64,000 nt of DNA from Myotis daubentonii (GCF_963259705.1 NC_081847.1:74653469-74717468); one strand, 5' to 3'; positions 1-12,640 are shown, numbered from the stretch's first letter. Program-made: numbers and translations. Notes: generated by a model not told the origin, from the letters alone.

Positions 1-49
1 CCTTTTCCTCTGAGAAGGCTCAGTCTGTTCCATGCCTCCACGCCTCTGA

Positions 50-147
50 ACCTATTTTATTTGTCACTTTATTTTGTTCATTGTAAGTGAGATCATGTGA
101 TATTTGTCTTTCTCTGACTGGCTTATTTCAATACATTTTAGTTTTGA
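50..147 (-). mobile_element. L1 (LINE-1) 3'-end fragment
   Basis: Read on the minus strand, this stretch matches the end of L1 ORF2 and the start of its 3' region: the complement of 'gagatcatgtgatatttgtc' is the typical 'gacaaatatcacatgatctc' block, next to the AATAAGCCAGTCAGAGAAAGA-type block. The same block recurs in the L1 tails at 9873-10306 and 41187-41845. The fragment is short and diverged and encodes nothing intact. Confidence 0.75.
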
Positions 148-1887
148 GTATATGAAGGACCAAGACTATAAATTCCAAGTCAAGTCCTCCCATTCACCGG
201 GGTGTGCATTGCCTCTCAGCCCTATTCTTTTGTCATGGCTGGCCAACATCACAAGCTTCTAGGCTAGTGATTGCACATTCACCTTTTTGCAAATCACGCC
301 AACCTGATGGGGAAGAGAAAAGCATGACCTGAAACAGACTTTGCTGATCTCAGATTCCCTCAGGTTCACTGTGACTTTGGTGGCAAATGCTTAATGTTGA
401 TCGCCTTCAGTCTATTCTTTTTCTTAAATTAGGGTTGCTAGTCTTCCCCCTTATATGTTTTATTAATGGGGATTGACAGAAAAAAGTCTATGCAAAATGG
501 CAGTAGGTGAAGGTGCCTCTTCTTGTCACCTTCCCATGCCAGAGTATAACTTGTTACCAATGCCATGCAATTTCCCCTAATAATATTGGGAAATGTTGCT
601 AGAGGTGATTGGCCTAATCAAGGACTATGAGTAACTTATCTACTTCCCCATCTGAATTGTGGGATGTATTTAGAACTCAAGTGTTAAAAGCAAAATAGGA
701 GATATGATTTTCAGAACCATTGTGTTTATTCTCAACAAACTTACTCTAAGTATAAAAAATAAAAAATGTTTGGATATAAGGTGGCTGAGGTGCACATTTA
801 CAAAACCTGCAGAAAGATAAAGCCCAAATCTTACACTGCAGACTCTAGTTGTTATCTGCCAAGTACAGCACATTTTAGAAAAATTGAAAAAGATCTTTGG
901 TGGCTTTCAAACAATCCCTTACTCAAAGACCTGGCAGTGAACTTAAGAAGTCCAGCAATTATGAGAGCCTTATAAATGTTCCCACATTTAGAGGGCTGCT
1001 GATGGAGACATGGGAATGGGGGTTGGAAGGTCAGAGAGCATGTCCGAGAGGTCTTTGCCCAGTCTGTGACATCATCACGGCTTCGTGGCTTCACTTCCCC
1101 CATGAAAATTGGTGTCTTCTCACCTGAGTTAAGATAGCAGAATAGTACCTGGGGAGTAACACCTACTGGCTGGAACCAGACCCCACCAACAGTGACAGAT
1201 TCTGTCGAGGTTCTGCTTTACTAATACCCAGCAAAGGATGCAATCAACACCCTTTTTTTGCAGAGACACAAAATGCAAGGTTCCCTGTTAGGATCTGGGC
1301 TGCAGGATACAGCTTGTATTGAAAGTCAAAATAAGACTTTTTTTAAATATTTGCTCCAAATTTAAACGTCATCTTAGCCAATCAGCCCCAAGGGGCAACC
1401 CCTGTGTATTATGTAAAAGAATTGAGGGAAGGAAATACTTGGAAACAAGAGAGACAGAAGTTCAGTGCACCTGCCACGGCTTTTCTTACTCCCGGGGAGC
1501 CAGAATGTGAAAACAACAAATAAATGAAAGGCTCCTGAGGGTCCCGAGGTATAACTAATAGTCACCTTTCCCATTCAGAGCACATGACCCATGTATCAAA
1601 TTCTGGCTCCTTAGTGCTATAGCAGAGCTTGTGAGGAGGGCATGGCCAGAGGTCTAGCAACAAGAAATGTTTTCTCTCCTTTATCCTTAGAAGTAGAATG
1701 TCAAAGAGGAGGCTGAAAACCCCCCTTCCCCTCCCCAAATATTGCAAGAACATTTGTTAAAGGAAACAGTTCAGATCTTTTCCTGTGAAGTAATAGATTT
1801 TTTTTTTTTTTACTGTTTCATACAGGTTCTTTATATGATCATGTTCTCATATGACACAAGTATTTGCATTTTTTATTTTATTAATGG
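148..1887. other. Gene-free unique stretch
   Basis: I see no exon, RNA gene or confident repeat here. Open frames on both strands are under 92 codons, overlap one another and resemble no family I know. Base composition is ordinary for mammalian intergenic or intronic DNA. Confidence 0.6.
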
Positions 1888-2050
1888 TTGTTTATTATTT
1901 TTTTTAAAAAAATATATTTTTATTGATTTCATAGAGAAACAGAAAGGGAGAGAGAGATAGAAACATCAATGATGGGAGAGAATCATTGATGGGCTGCCTT
2001 CTGCACGCCCTCCCACTGGAGATCAAGCCTGTAACCCGGGCAGGGGCCAT
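1888..2050 (-). mobile_element. VES SINE, head-truncated
   Basis: On the minus strand this is the body and tail of the bat VES SINE. The AT-rich tail lies at 1888-1935, followed by the 'agagagatagaaacatcaat' block and 'gctgccttctgcac' (complement of the GTGCAGGAGGCAGC motif). The tRNA-derived head with its A and B boxes should lie to the right but is missing after about 2050, so this copy is truncated. Confidence 0.85.
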
Positions 2051-2062
2051 GATTGTTTAATA

Positions 2063-2498
2063 CAGAGGGTGTCCCAAAAAGTGTATATGCATTTTGAATG
2101 ATTATAAAGTCAGTGTTTATTAACATGCAGTTCATTTTAAAAATTTCAAATAATCTACAGAAATGAATAACTTTTTTGTCAATGTCTGTTTTCAAACTGA
2201 TGACCATTCTGGTCCAGACACTGCTGATAATGTGAAGCAATGGAATCATAAACATCAAGAATCATTGCATTTAGTATTTGTGTACTTTCAGTTTGTCGAC
2301 TGTTGATGGTTTTGTACCATAAATTTTATCTTTTATGTACCCCAATAAAAATTCCTAGTGGCATTTTAGGATAAATTTTCTTTGTTCAAAGCTTAGTGTG
2401 GCTTCACCCATTATTTCAAATCAGTTAAACTTGAAAAGAGTGAAAGTTAAGTGGGTTATCAGCTGTTAAATTGTGTATACATTTTTGGGGACATCCTA
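2063..2498. mobile_element. Mariner-type DNA transposon, non-autonomous
   Basis: Terminal inverted repeats are visible: the left end begins CAGAGGGTGTCCCAAAAAGT, and the right end read inward begins TAGGATGTCCCCAAAAATGT. The element is flanked by TA at 2061-2062 and 2499-2500, the target of Tc1/mariner transposons. At about 436 bp it is too short to encode a transposase. Some internal sequence still resembles the 3' part of a mariner gene on the minus strand. A 115-bp relative lies at 56149-56263. Confidence 0.8.
2155..2258 (-). pseudogene. Possible mariner transposase C-terminal remnant
   Basis: An open minus-strand stretch inside the mariner element has an arrangement of aromatic, arginine and hydrophobic residues (around 'SSVWTRMV') that resembles the C-terminal end of mariner transposases, which often finish with a W..L..R....C pattern. 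There is no catalytic DDD/E core and the frame is far too short to work. The resemblance is weak and I infer it mainly from its position between mariner termini. Confidence 0.4.
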
Positions 2499-3642
2499 TA
2501 ATCAAATCTATCTGTTTTCTTTTATGCTTTTGATCTTTTGTGTCATCCTTAGGGAGATTAATCTTACATAGCCCCTATTCATCCATAGGTTTCTAGAATG
2601 TTTTTAGAGAGTTTAAGGAGTCTAGAATCTAAAAAGTCATTCAAGGTCAGAAGTAAATAACAGAGTTGGAATTATGACACAAGCCCTCATTAGTGCAAAT
2701 CTTGGACTTCTCATGTTATATCACGCTACCTCTCATTCATAGTCAAGGGACTCATTCATTCATTTTTCCATTTGGAATGAAATTTCTCCTTCACAGGCCT
2801 CTCCCTCCCTGTAAGGCAATGGGTTTTTATGTGACATCTTTAGGTTAGGTTAACCTGATTTTAAATAACCTTACCTATAAGAGCAAATGTGTCTTATGAG
2901 GGGTGATGCATATATTTTATAAAACAAAAAACTTCATCTTTTCAGTTAAAGTTTCTACCCCATCTTTCCTCAAAACTCAGCTTTTGATGAGAATACCAGC
3001 ATTTCTCTTTTTAGGCAACAGAAGAGATGTGATGTGAAATACAGACGCTCCTTAAAATTGAAGGCTACTGACAAACTTTCAGCCTGTTGCACATATGATC
3101 ACATTAGAAACAACAGGCCAGTTTCATTTAAAATTCATGTTCTTTCAAGATAGCATCATAAAAAAATTATCTATTTGTGTATACTTAACTAATTTTTCCC
3201 ACAATATCAAAAAGAAGTAAACTCATGGTAAAGCAAATATTCATTGGAGATGCGCAGCCATTTGGTATACACCTCTGGAATAATACAGCAGTGGGATGAA
3301 AGTTTGATATCACCTACAGAGTGTGTCTTTTTTTCACTGTGCATTTATGTGGCTGCACATGTATAGAGTCTTTTCTTCTGGAGCAATACATGATAGAGGT
3401 TGATTATTCAGACAAAGGCTACAGAAAATCCCTAAAAGCGATAAGAGCATGGCTGGTGCCACGATTATAAATTTTTAATAAAAATCAATTCCAAAAACTA
3501 TAGGGAGAAAGAGACCGTGAGAACTGTTCAAGAAAAGGAGGAAGATGGGAGACCAAACTAGTATAGATCTAGAGTGAGTGTAGTTTGGACTCCAATTTTA
3601 TATACAATATGTAATATAGTCTTTTAACAAGAATATTTCATA
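2499..3642. other. Gene-free stretch with possible MIR fragment
   Basis: No coding signal is seen. About 2635-2735 reads like an eroded minus-strand MIR ('ttcaaggtcagaagtaaata', 'agagttggaattatgacaca'). The rest is AT-rich and unremarkable. Confidence 0.5.
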
Positions 3643-3895
3643 CTAGAGGCCCAGTGCACAAAATTCGTTCATGGGTAGGGCCCCTGGGCCTGGCCAGCAA
3701 TCAGGGCCTATCTGTGAGGAGACTGATGGGGCAATCGGGGGGGCCCCGCTGGCACCCGCCTTGGCTGGCCTGGGGCCTGTGAGCTGGGGGCAGCTCCTGT
3801 GTTGAGCATCTGCCCCCTGGTCGTCAGTGTGCATTATAGTGACCGGTCATTCCACTATTTGGTCGATTTGCATATTAGGCTTTTATTATATAGGA
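3643..3895 (-). mobile_element. HeliBat-type non-autonomous Helitron
   Basis: On the minus strand the element starts with the HeliBat 5' end (complement of 'catattaggcttttattata' plus TAGGA, i.e. TCCTATATAATAAAAGCCTAATATG). It ends in the conserved 3' end with CTAG at 3643-3646, preceded by a GTGCAC-containing hairpin. It sits between A (3642) and T (3896), as Helitrons do, with no target duplication. At 253 bp it is a minimal copy without Rep/helicase. It retains the CCACCAGGGGGCAG-like palindromic block shared with other copies here. Confidence 0.9.
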
Positions 3896-6772
3896 TTACA
3901 TTAATAGTCTTCTTTCATGTTGAATTTTTCTCATTCCTTCTCTCTGTGAAATGAATTGAAGATGTTATATAAAGGATAACTTTAATACCTGTATACTACA
4001 GAAAACTGCAGGGTGCTGGCCACTATTTCAGGATCCTGGGATGTCTGGAAACCTGAACAAGCATTTTAATTCAAGCATTTTATGTTTTGACTCTGATCAG
4101 TACACAGCCCTCATTTATTATGGGTGTGCAGAGACTGTGTTTTGGCTTTATCAGAAAGAGAATTACTATTGGTTATGTCTGCTATTGGCCTAGAAGTCAT
4201 GAGTGATAGTATGCATGCTATATGTTTAACACCGATTTAGTCCAAACTTGCCATGGTGCAGATGTGGAAACTGGGGCTCAAAGATTGCTGGATAACTTGC
4301 CCAACATACACAAGAGAAAAATCATGACAAGAATCCAGTATCCTACTTACATAGAGACAGGTTTAAAACTGGACCTCAGACATCCTGAATCTCAGAACTA
4401 TACCTTGGCCATTTCTTCCCACTCACCTTTCTTTTTCAAAAATTTTCTACTAAATTTGCTGTTACTTTTTTCAGGTAAAATCACATGCTGATTTTATCAT
4501 GAGAATCAACCAAAATTTAATTCAACCAAACTTTTCTGTAAAGCAAAGAACATCTGTGGTGCTCATCTTAAAATGGAAAAAGCAAGCAAACAAACAAACA
4601 AACAAAAAAAAACCCCTGAAAATTATATTTCACTCTGAACAGCTCTCATTTTGAAAATGGGCAGTGGGGGCAGATAAAGGACAAAAGTCATCTCTATAGT
4701 CTGCAATAGACAGTATTGATTTGGCAGGGCCAAGAGCATGTCGATGTTATGTATGGCAGTGAGCAGATTGGTGCACAGCAGATTGTATTGTTCAATAGTA
4801 ATAAATAATAATTATGTACAGGGATTGTCTCACTGATGCTCCATTCTCCTGCCTTCACTAATAAGCAGAATCTGATTTTTCCAGGGACCTCCCTTTCCTC
4901 TTATTCTAACAAGGCAGTAATTCATTCTAGGACCATGGAAGGTACATACATCTCTCCTAAGTGTACCTTCCACACAGGCACAGAAATGACCATAAGTTTA
5001 ATTAAAGGTCATGACAGCATCCTGACCTTGGGTCCTCTTCGTCCCTAGTGATCTGAATGAAACCAGAAGCCTGGCAGATGCAGGGTCAGGTTCCCATGGC
5101 TGTGGTTCCGGTTTTATATCTCATCCAGAAAAGAAGATTCTCAACAGACTTTATCCATGGACTTTGAGTGGAGGCTTAAATCACCATCCAGGTTTTGTGT
5201 TTTGAGGGACAATGGTTCCAAGTTCTCTCAACATACCTAACGTAATTGTCAGAGCCACAAAAGAGTGAAATGAGGACCTTTCAGTTAAGACGCTTCACGG
5301 TGGGCCAGTGCTCACGTGATCAGCAGCCGGGTCACTACCCCCTGAAAGATGAAGGCTGTAGAGTTTCACAAGTAATAGCACACAGAACCCGCCTGCAGTG
5401 GAGCACAGCTTAATCAGAGGTATGCCTAAAATCTCATGTCGTCACCAATGCAACCTTTCATATGGAGAAAAATAAGGTATTGTGTCGGGTGACCTAGCTT
5501 TGGTCATCCCGTCTATGGTTTTGCTGGATTTATGAATTACAAGTCATTTCGTTGCCTCACCTGGAAATCAGGCTCATAACAGCTATCTCATAAGATTGAT
5601 AGGAATAAAATAAAAATAAAAACATTTAAAGAAATTATAACTATGTGTCATGCAATAACTAATAATTTTTATTTTGATTACATGTAAACTGCATTAATAT
5701 TCATATGATTGGCGATCGTTGAAAATGAGGTTTTAGCATGACATTGCAAAATGTATTAGTCTTTCAAAAATGCAAACTTTGAATTGGCATTTTCATGCCA
5801 TCCCTATGTCCTAGATTGTGCAAACACCTGAAGCAACAAAAAACTAAAATCCAGAAGGTATGGTTGGTCATGGAGACCTGCCCTTAGCCGTCTGAAAAGC
5901 TTGTCCTGCAGGAATATCTGCTCAGTCATCTAATCTAACTTCAAAATCCTCATTCACCCCTGAAGAAAAAGCCTTTCCAAGTGAGGCTGGCTACAGAGTA
6001 TTTTGCAGCTCAATCCTGGGGTGTGAGGGGGAGCGAGGAGGAGAGGGACTCGGGCAGGAGACAGAGACTCAGCAGATCAATAGAACCACTTTAGGGTAAT
6101 GGCCATGGCTGCAGAGGAGGAGCAGGCTGGACAGCGGGCTAGCTCCATCACTGCCAGGAAGGGTCCATTTGCAGGAACAAAGGGCTTCATCTGTCCTGTC
6201 AGGCCCAAGACCTCGCTGGGCAGCTGCCACAGCCGGACAGCCCTCTGTGCACCAGACTACCTGCTGCTACTCTCTGGCTTTGCCCTGTGCCAGCCTCGTC
6301 CATAGAAGAACGTGGAACTGGAACAGGGAACATGAGGAGTCGGGGAAGCACTGACATCAGGAACAGACCATGGAGGGAGGGGTCAATGTCCCAGCCTGCA
6401 AAGCCAGAGAGCTGTAATAGACACAGGATTAGTGGGTGTCCACGGACAGGAAGAGAGCCCCCACATTTGCCAATGGCTGCCAACTCCTTCCTGTTCAACC
6501 TTTGGCAGAACTACTTTACAAAGTGGAACAATTGACTGGCTTGTTCTTCAGTCTTTGCTTCTTTCTCAAATCCCTCTGTGTAGTGTGTGCCAGAAAGGAA
6601 AAGCAGCTCCATCCTGCATGGGGAAAGGAGAACGGGCATCTCGACACGCTGGAGGAAATGCCAACTGGGCAGCCAAGTGACAACCATTTAGGATAAACTG
6701 GCCCAAATCAATAGCTTACAGTTCTGGATCACATACTATGAACCAGGCACCAGGGTTCCATACTGTCACAAT
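3896..6772. other. Gene-free stretch with eroded MIR pieces
   Basis: No exon is supported. About 4245-4345 and 5545-5660 read like old MIR fragments, on the minus and plus strands respectively. A short (CAAA)n tract lies at 4578-4610. The region 6015-6700 is GC-richer and has several overlapping small frames, one with a good Kozak context at 6105, but none resembles a known protein. Confidence 0.5.
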
Positions 6773-7556
6773 CAGCAAAAGATTTAAAGAGATATTTTAC
6801 AATATATTCATAATATTCAAATGGCAAATAAGGACATAAGATGATGCTAAATATTATTAGTTATTAGGAAAAATCAAATTAAAATCACAATGAGATACCA
6901 CTACATGCCTATTAGAATGGGTGGGGTGGAATTCAGTACCAAGTTCTAGTAACACTGTGACTATAACTTAAATTTTGGTAATTATTAAAAATGGTACACC
7001 CACTTTGGAAAACAACTGGAAATTTTCTTGTATAGTTAATATGCTTACCTTGCAATTCAGAAATTTCTATCTTAACTACACAAGTAAATGAAAGCATAAA
7101 TTTGCACAAAAATTATGCAAATTGTTTATAATAGCTTTATTCATAATCCCCCAAAACTTCAAACAATCCAAATGTCCTTCAATGATGAATGGATAAGCAA
7201 ACCATAGTACACATACAAAATGAGATAGTACTCAGCAATAAAATGAACCAACTTCTGATACATGCAAAACCACGAATAAACCTCAAATATATCATATTGA
7301 ATAATGGAAGCCAAATTAAAAAAATAAAAGTCTGGGAATTTCAAAACTAAATAGACAGAAAACAGATTCCTAGTTGCCATGGGTACAAGATGAAGGGAGG
7401 AATGACCACTAAGGGCTTGAGGACATTTTTCAGCCTGTTGGAATTGTTCTGTATCGTGATAGTGGTGGTGGTGATGTTATTGTTTGCACTATAAGGGATG
7501 ACTTTTAATGCATGTATTTATATCCCAATTAAAAAGTACTCTAAAAAGCCAAATGC
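6773..7556 (+). mobile_element. Old L1 3'-end (L1ME/L1MC-like)
   Basis: The order of blocks follows the end of L1 ORF2 and the 3' UTR: 'cacaatgagataccactaca', 'tggaaaacaactgga', 'ttcataatcccccaaaactt', 'caaatgtccttcaatgatga', then a 3' UTR ending near 'tatatcccaattaaaaagta'. Divergence is high and frames are broken, so this is an ancient mammalian L1 and not a recent bat insertion. Confidence 0.8.
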
Positions 7557-9860
7557 AGAGATGAATGTGTGTAATGATGGTGCTGGACACTTAGAGTGGT
7601 GGAGACTTGCACCATTTGAGTGGTGAAGGCAACAAAAGTGGGAAGTAAGCTGACTGGGAATGGCCTTCCATGAATTGGTCTCTTATCCTCAACAAGGAAA
7701 TTTCTCAGATCTAAAAATGTGAAAGAAATAGGAGTCATTGATATGTATGTTTAGAAAGCAATTTCATAATGGATTTCCTTATAAGAAAAAATAAATATAT
7801 GAAATTCTACAAATTTCTAACTTACCGGAACAATAACTTTAAAATCTGTAGTAGATAGTATGGAAAACAGAAGTAGGCATATCTTTTTATGTGTATAGCT
7901 GTATGTTATACAAAAAATTTATAACTATATTCGTAGTTCATAACTAGTGTTCTCATTTACTGATACCAAATTTGGGTTTCAGGCTTTGTTACAGCTTTTT
8001 TATACTTCAAGTCCCTGAAACAGACCTTTAGTAATTTAGCTCTTAGTGAGTGGATGATGTATGTTTTTATTGTGAATGTGGTTATTATATTTGAAGATCT
8101 GATTGATCATGTCTTTTTATTGCTATCGTATTGATCATCTGCTTCTCCATATCATCTGTAAGAGATTCTATTATATGCATATTGACACTCCGTGTTCAAT
8201 TTCAAATTTTCTAACATTCCCTTCATTTATTTGTGACTATTAATCTCTGTGTTCTTGATTTATTTCTTGGATTTAGCTTCTGCTTAGCTAATTCAATTTT
8301 CCACACTGTCAATTCTACTTGTTAATGCTTTCAGTGATTATTTTAATTGTTTCATACAATATGAGTCCTCTTGTATTCTATTTTCCCTCCATCTCTTCTT
8401 GATTAACAGAAGTGATATCTCAATTTCTATCTTAGGGAATGAGTGATAGCACACTTTATAATACAGAACATCATGGGTTGGATTTAAATTGTATTTCAAG
8501 CTATAGTTTCTTCTGAGCTCCTCATAATTTGGAACCCAAAGGATCTGTGTTCCAAAGTTAATTCTGCTTCTTACTATGAAGGTAAATTTTTTGCATGTTA
8601 ATTCTGTTGCAGTAGATGCACTTGGGGCCCAGCACCATATTCCCTCAGCCAACTAGAGTTCCTAGCTTCACATGTAAAGTGCCTATATTGCTCATTGCTT
8701 GACCTTGTTTGGCCAGGCTCAGGCTCAATGCAGAAGTGTGTGGTGGGGTGGGAGAATTAACAGCCCAGAGCAACCCTCAACTCATGGGAGATGGGAGGCA
8801 GTCATCAGTCACCTGGTGGGAAAATTATGAGATACATTCTGTGCAGTTTTTCAGAGATTTTAAAAAATAGATTATTTATTGACTTTTCTACCTTCCCTGT
8901 CTTGCTTTCTCCATTGTCCACACAAGTGCATTCTAGAATCATTTTCCAAGTAAATTATCTGCATCCAAGAATTTGCCTCAGGTTCTTTGAGCAACCTGAA
9001 TTAAGGCTGGCACTGCCTCCTGCCTTCTTTGGGCCTTCTCTAATTGGCAAATAATTTTTCTTCTTGGCTTTATTCATCTTTCCCATGGAACTCCAGATGC
9101 CACTCTCTATTGAGTGGTATTCAAGTGGTCCATTCCAAAGTACTTAATAATTCTCTATGAGACTGATGGTGAGACCCCCAAATCTTTATGACTAGGAATC
9201 AAGCTATGCCCAGCTCATCCAATGATAGTAAGGAGTAAGTGGTTTGCTGATAACCAGATAATACAACCTCTTTCACTTAAGGCACTTTCTCTTCTCTCTT
9301 ATTCACAAATTAAACATGCTTCATAAATATCCTTTTCATTCCATATAGATGCCTCTCTCTCCCTTTGGAAATGAGAAACAGAATACCCACATATTGGACC
9401 ATTCCCTAGGTTTGTTTGTGTGTGTTTTTTCCTTAGCAAGGGTCACACTTAAAAATCCGTGAGTGTATGCATTGGGCATAGTATGACAGAGATAGGAATG
9501 AAGATCCTGGGGTTAGAATAAACAGACCTTTCTCTCTTTGCTCCCAGAATAAGGTGACTGAGTTAAGAAGGTACAAGTTATTGTCTCCAGGACACATCAG
9601 CTAAAAGGCTTATGAAATATCACATAGATTTCACTTAATCTGGGGTATCACAAATTCTTCTGAACAGAGTAATATTGGGCTTCAGTTCTGTCTTGATATG
9701 TTTTCCTCCAAAAGGAATTTGTTCTCTACAGAGGCTTAGGAATTCCTAGACCTCATAGTAGGTAGCTGATGAGGTTTATGGATTCAACAGCCCCCAGTCT
9801 CAGCCTTCTCACTTCTGTATTTGAAGGGTTATGGAGAGTGATGAGACCCTAAAAGGAGCT
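7557..9860. other. Gene-free stretch, possibly old LINE-derived in part
   Basis: No coding signal is supported. About 8050-8420 has a wording faintly like reverse-oriented L1/HAL1 ORF1 sequence, but it is too diverged to name. The minus-strand open frame of about 104 codons at 8338-8652 resembles nothing I know. Confidence 0.4.
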
Positions 9861-9872
9861 TGATCCTGTTTT

Positions 9873-10306
9873 GTTGTTTTCTTTATTGATTAAGGTATTA
9901 CATATGTGTCCTTATCCCCCCATTGCCCCTACCACCTCCGCTCGTGCCCTCACCATCCCCCTGGTGTCTGTGTCCATTGGTTAGGCTTATATGCATGCAT
10001 ACAAGTCCTTTTGTTGATCTCTTCTCCTTACCCCCACCCTCCCCTGCCTTCCCTCTGAGGTTTGACGGTCTGATAGATGCTTCTCTGGATCTGTTTTTGT
10101 TCATCAGTTTATATTGTGCATTATATTCCACAAATGAGTGAGATCATGTGATATTTATCTTTCTTTGATTGACTTATTTTGCTTAGCATAATGCTGTCCA
10201 GGTCCATCCATGCTGTTGCAAATAGTAGGAGTTCCTTCCTTTTTACAGCAGCGTAGTATTCCATTATGCAGATGTACCACAGTTTTCTAATCCACTCATC
10301 TGCTGA
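9873..10306 (-). mobile_element. Young bat L1, 5'-truncated, with target duplication
   Basis: This is the last part of L1 ORF2 plus 3' UTR, on the minus strand. It shares long near-identical blocks with the plus-strand L1 at 41187-41845 (for example the stretch around 'tgcatgcatacaagtcctt'). It is bounded by a perfect 12-bp direct repeat, TGATCCTGTTTT, at 9861-9872 and 10307-10318. Together with the A-rich 3' end at the left edge this is the signature of target-primed reverse transcription. Severe 5' truncation leaves 434 bp. Confidence 0.9.
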
Positions 10307-10549
10307 TGATCCTGTTTTTTGATAATTAAAAGATGCATATAAACATAGACCATTCCAGACTAAATTTAAACACATTCCATTCATGACAATGAATCCAGAT
10401 ACATAATCATAATATTGCCCAAAGATTTCTGTTGGTTACTAGTAATGCCCTTGAATTTATATGATTTTGCATATGTACTCATTGCAAGAATGGTTTTGTA
10501 TGTTTTTTCTCTCTCCAGAGATCTCTTTAGTATTAACACTAATGTGCCC

Positions 10550-10745
10550 ACTGTAGATCAGGCATTGTGTTGTGTGCTTTAGGTAACTTTTCTAATTTAA
10601 TCTTCATAGCAACTCTTAGGGTTAAATGTTATTTCTCCCACTTTAACGGATGCTAAACAGAGGCTCTGGAAGTTGAAGTAACAGAGTTAGAATTCATATT
10701 TAATTCCTCTTGCTCCAAAGTTCATGCTTTGTATACTAAACTACT
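10550..10745 (-). mobile_element. MIR SINE
   Basis: The minus strand carries the MIR core: 'aacttttctaatttaatctt' (complement of the AAGATTAAATTAG-type segment), 'cccactttaacggatgctaa' and 'ggaagttgaagtaacagagt'. It is an ancient mammal-wide tRNA-derived SINE. Confidence 0.75.
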
Positions 10746-11115
10746 TCCTTTTTTGTAGTAAGACTTCGGGTCCATTTTAAGGAGTTCATGGCACATTCTC
10801 ATTTACTGGCAAGGCCCTGACCAAATCCCATATTCCCAATTTCTCACTTAGTCAGCCTTACGCTCAGCTTCTCTTGACCCAATAGGTAGATGGAGATGAT
10901 AGATAGAAGCTCGATGAGCCATTAGAGTTAAAACATTGAGAGATATGCTCTGAGATTCCTTATATGAATCCCAGACCTTATGGTAACCCCTCCATTCACT
11001 GTCTCAGCTTTGGGATGGGGAGACATAAAGTGAAATAAAGAAATAAAATACTTTTTCTCATGTTATTTTCCACTTGCATTTCCTTCTTCCACATTGTAGG
11101 TTATTCTTTTGATTG

Positions 11116-11121
<6 letters not shown>

Positions 11122-11154
<33 letters not shown>
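11122..11154 (+). repeat. Poly(A) tract, 33 A
   Basis: An uninterrupted run of A is preceded by 'gattgatttgt'. I see no SINE or LINE body attached. The identical run length in the second copy (22860-22892) is notable because such tracts normally vary in length between true paralogues. Confidence 0.95.
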
Positions 11155-11156
<2 letters not shown>

Positions 11157-11401
11157 GCCAAATGTAATTGGAAAATTACATCCCCTGAGCAAGATCTGGA
11201 GAGGCTGGGTAGGTAACAGCATATGTGACTGATGCTGATAGTGATTCCCTCTTTCATTTTCCAAAAGATGATCCTCAAAGGCTTCAACCAAGGTCTGTTT
11301 ATTCTTAAGGAAACTCCCAAATGACACTAGCAAGTACCCATCACATATTATCTGACCCCTTTCTCTAAGGAGCTGGAGTATCAGTGGTTTTTATTCTAGA
11401 G

Positions 11402-11593
11402 CAGTGGTTCTCAACCTTCCTAATGCCGCGACCCTTTAATACAGTTCCTCATGTTGTGGTGACCCCCAACCATAAAATTATTTTCGTTGCTACTTCATAA
11501 CTGTAATTTTGCTACTGTTATGAATCGTAATGTAAATATCTGATATGTAGGATGTATTTTCATTGTTCGTGACCCACAGGTTGAAAACCGCTG
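11402..11593 (+). mobile_element. SPIN-family non-autonomous hAT
   Basis: The element begins CAGTGGTTCTCAACC and ends GGTTGAAAACCGCTG, imperfect terminal inverted repeats of the SPIN hAT family. Internal blocks 'ttaatacagttcctcatgtt' and 'acttcataactgtaattttg' match that family. It is flanked by a perfect 8-bp target duplication TTCTAGAG (11394-11401 and 11594-11601). At 192 bp it lacks transposase. SPIN elements are known for patchy, horizontally acquired distribution among tetrapods. Confidence 0.93.
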
Positions 11594-12549
11594 TTCTAGA
11601 GACTATGACTTCAGTACTTTGGTAAATTCTAAAAAAAATTATAATTTTCCATGTGTTTTAGTGCTTGTATATATATTTTTTAATATAAGGTCCAAATGTG
11701 TCTTTACTTTCTTAAGGAGGTCTATGATAGAGGCTGCTAAGCGTTCAGCAAATCTACTTCTCTCTCTTCTTAGGCACACAGGTAGATTATATTCCTAGCC
11801 TGCTTTACAGTTAGGTTCAACCATAAGGTTGAGTTCTGGTCAGTGTAACTTGGGCAAGTGATACATTCCTCTTTTAGCCTATAACAGTTCTGCAAATTCT
11901 ACCATTCTCTCTTTTCCTTCATTTGGTGGGTGAATGTCCATATACAGGGTGCCCTTGGAATCTACCACTTAAAGATCACAAAACCCATGGCAAGTAACCC
12001 TGAGTGCTGAGTAACTGGCTGCAGAACTCATCACCAATTGAACTTGATGTGGATAGAAAATGCACATGTATCCTGATAGACCACTGAGTATTTATCAATT
12101 ACAGTGGCCAGCATTAATGTAACTGTAGGGTCAAAGACCCAGAAGAGGTAAGAATGAACAACAGGTTTCTTTACCACTTCAGAGCTGATTATGCCCTACA
12201 ACCATGACCAAAGAACTCAATCCCTTGATCTAGGCATTTACCCCATAAAAGGCTACAGTTGGTCAAGTTCACCTAATTGGTTTGGGTGGAGCTTTGAATT
12301 CTACTCAAGTCTACCGATTCTTTATTTTTGCTATTTTAATTCCTACCTCCCTATTTTTTCAAAGGAAGGCCAGAAGAACTCCTGCCTATGAGAATAGATG
12401 GGCCTCAACAGAGAAAAGGAGTTCTGACTTAACAAAAAGGGTTATTTTTAAGATTCTTAAGGGACTTTAGATTCTAGAATGGCATTTCTCAATATCAACA
12501 TCAGTAAAATAGGAGTTACATAAATGTATGAAAAGATCTCATTGTAGTT

Positions 12550-12640
12550 TATCACTTATTAGGTATTTACCATATGTCAGGAACTATGCTAGGAACTTTC
12601 AATATATTATTCTGATCTAATCCTTTCTATAATACTGTAA
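12550..12640 (-). mobile_element. MIR fragment
   Basis: The block 'aggtatttaccatatgtcag' followed by 'tattctgatctaatcctttc' reads as the complement of the MIR 3' half. It is short and eroded. Confidence 0.55.

Noticed and set aside
11058..11333. Minus-strand frame with a poly-Phe run, present twice
   Set aside because: It runs through the 33-A tract, and the second instance (22796-23071) is the duplicated block.
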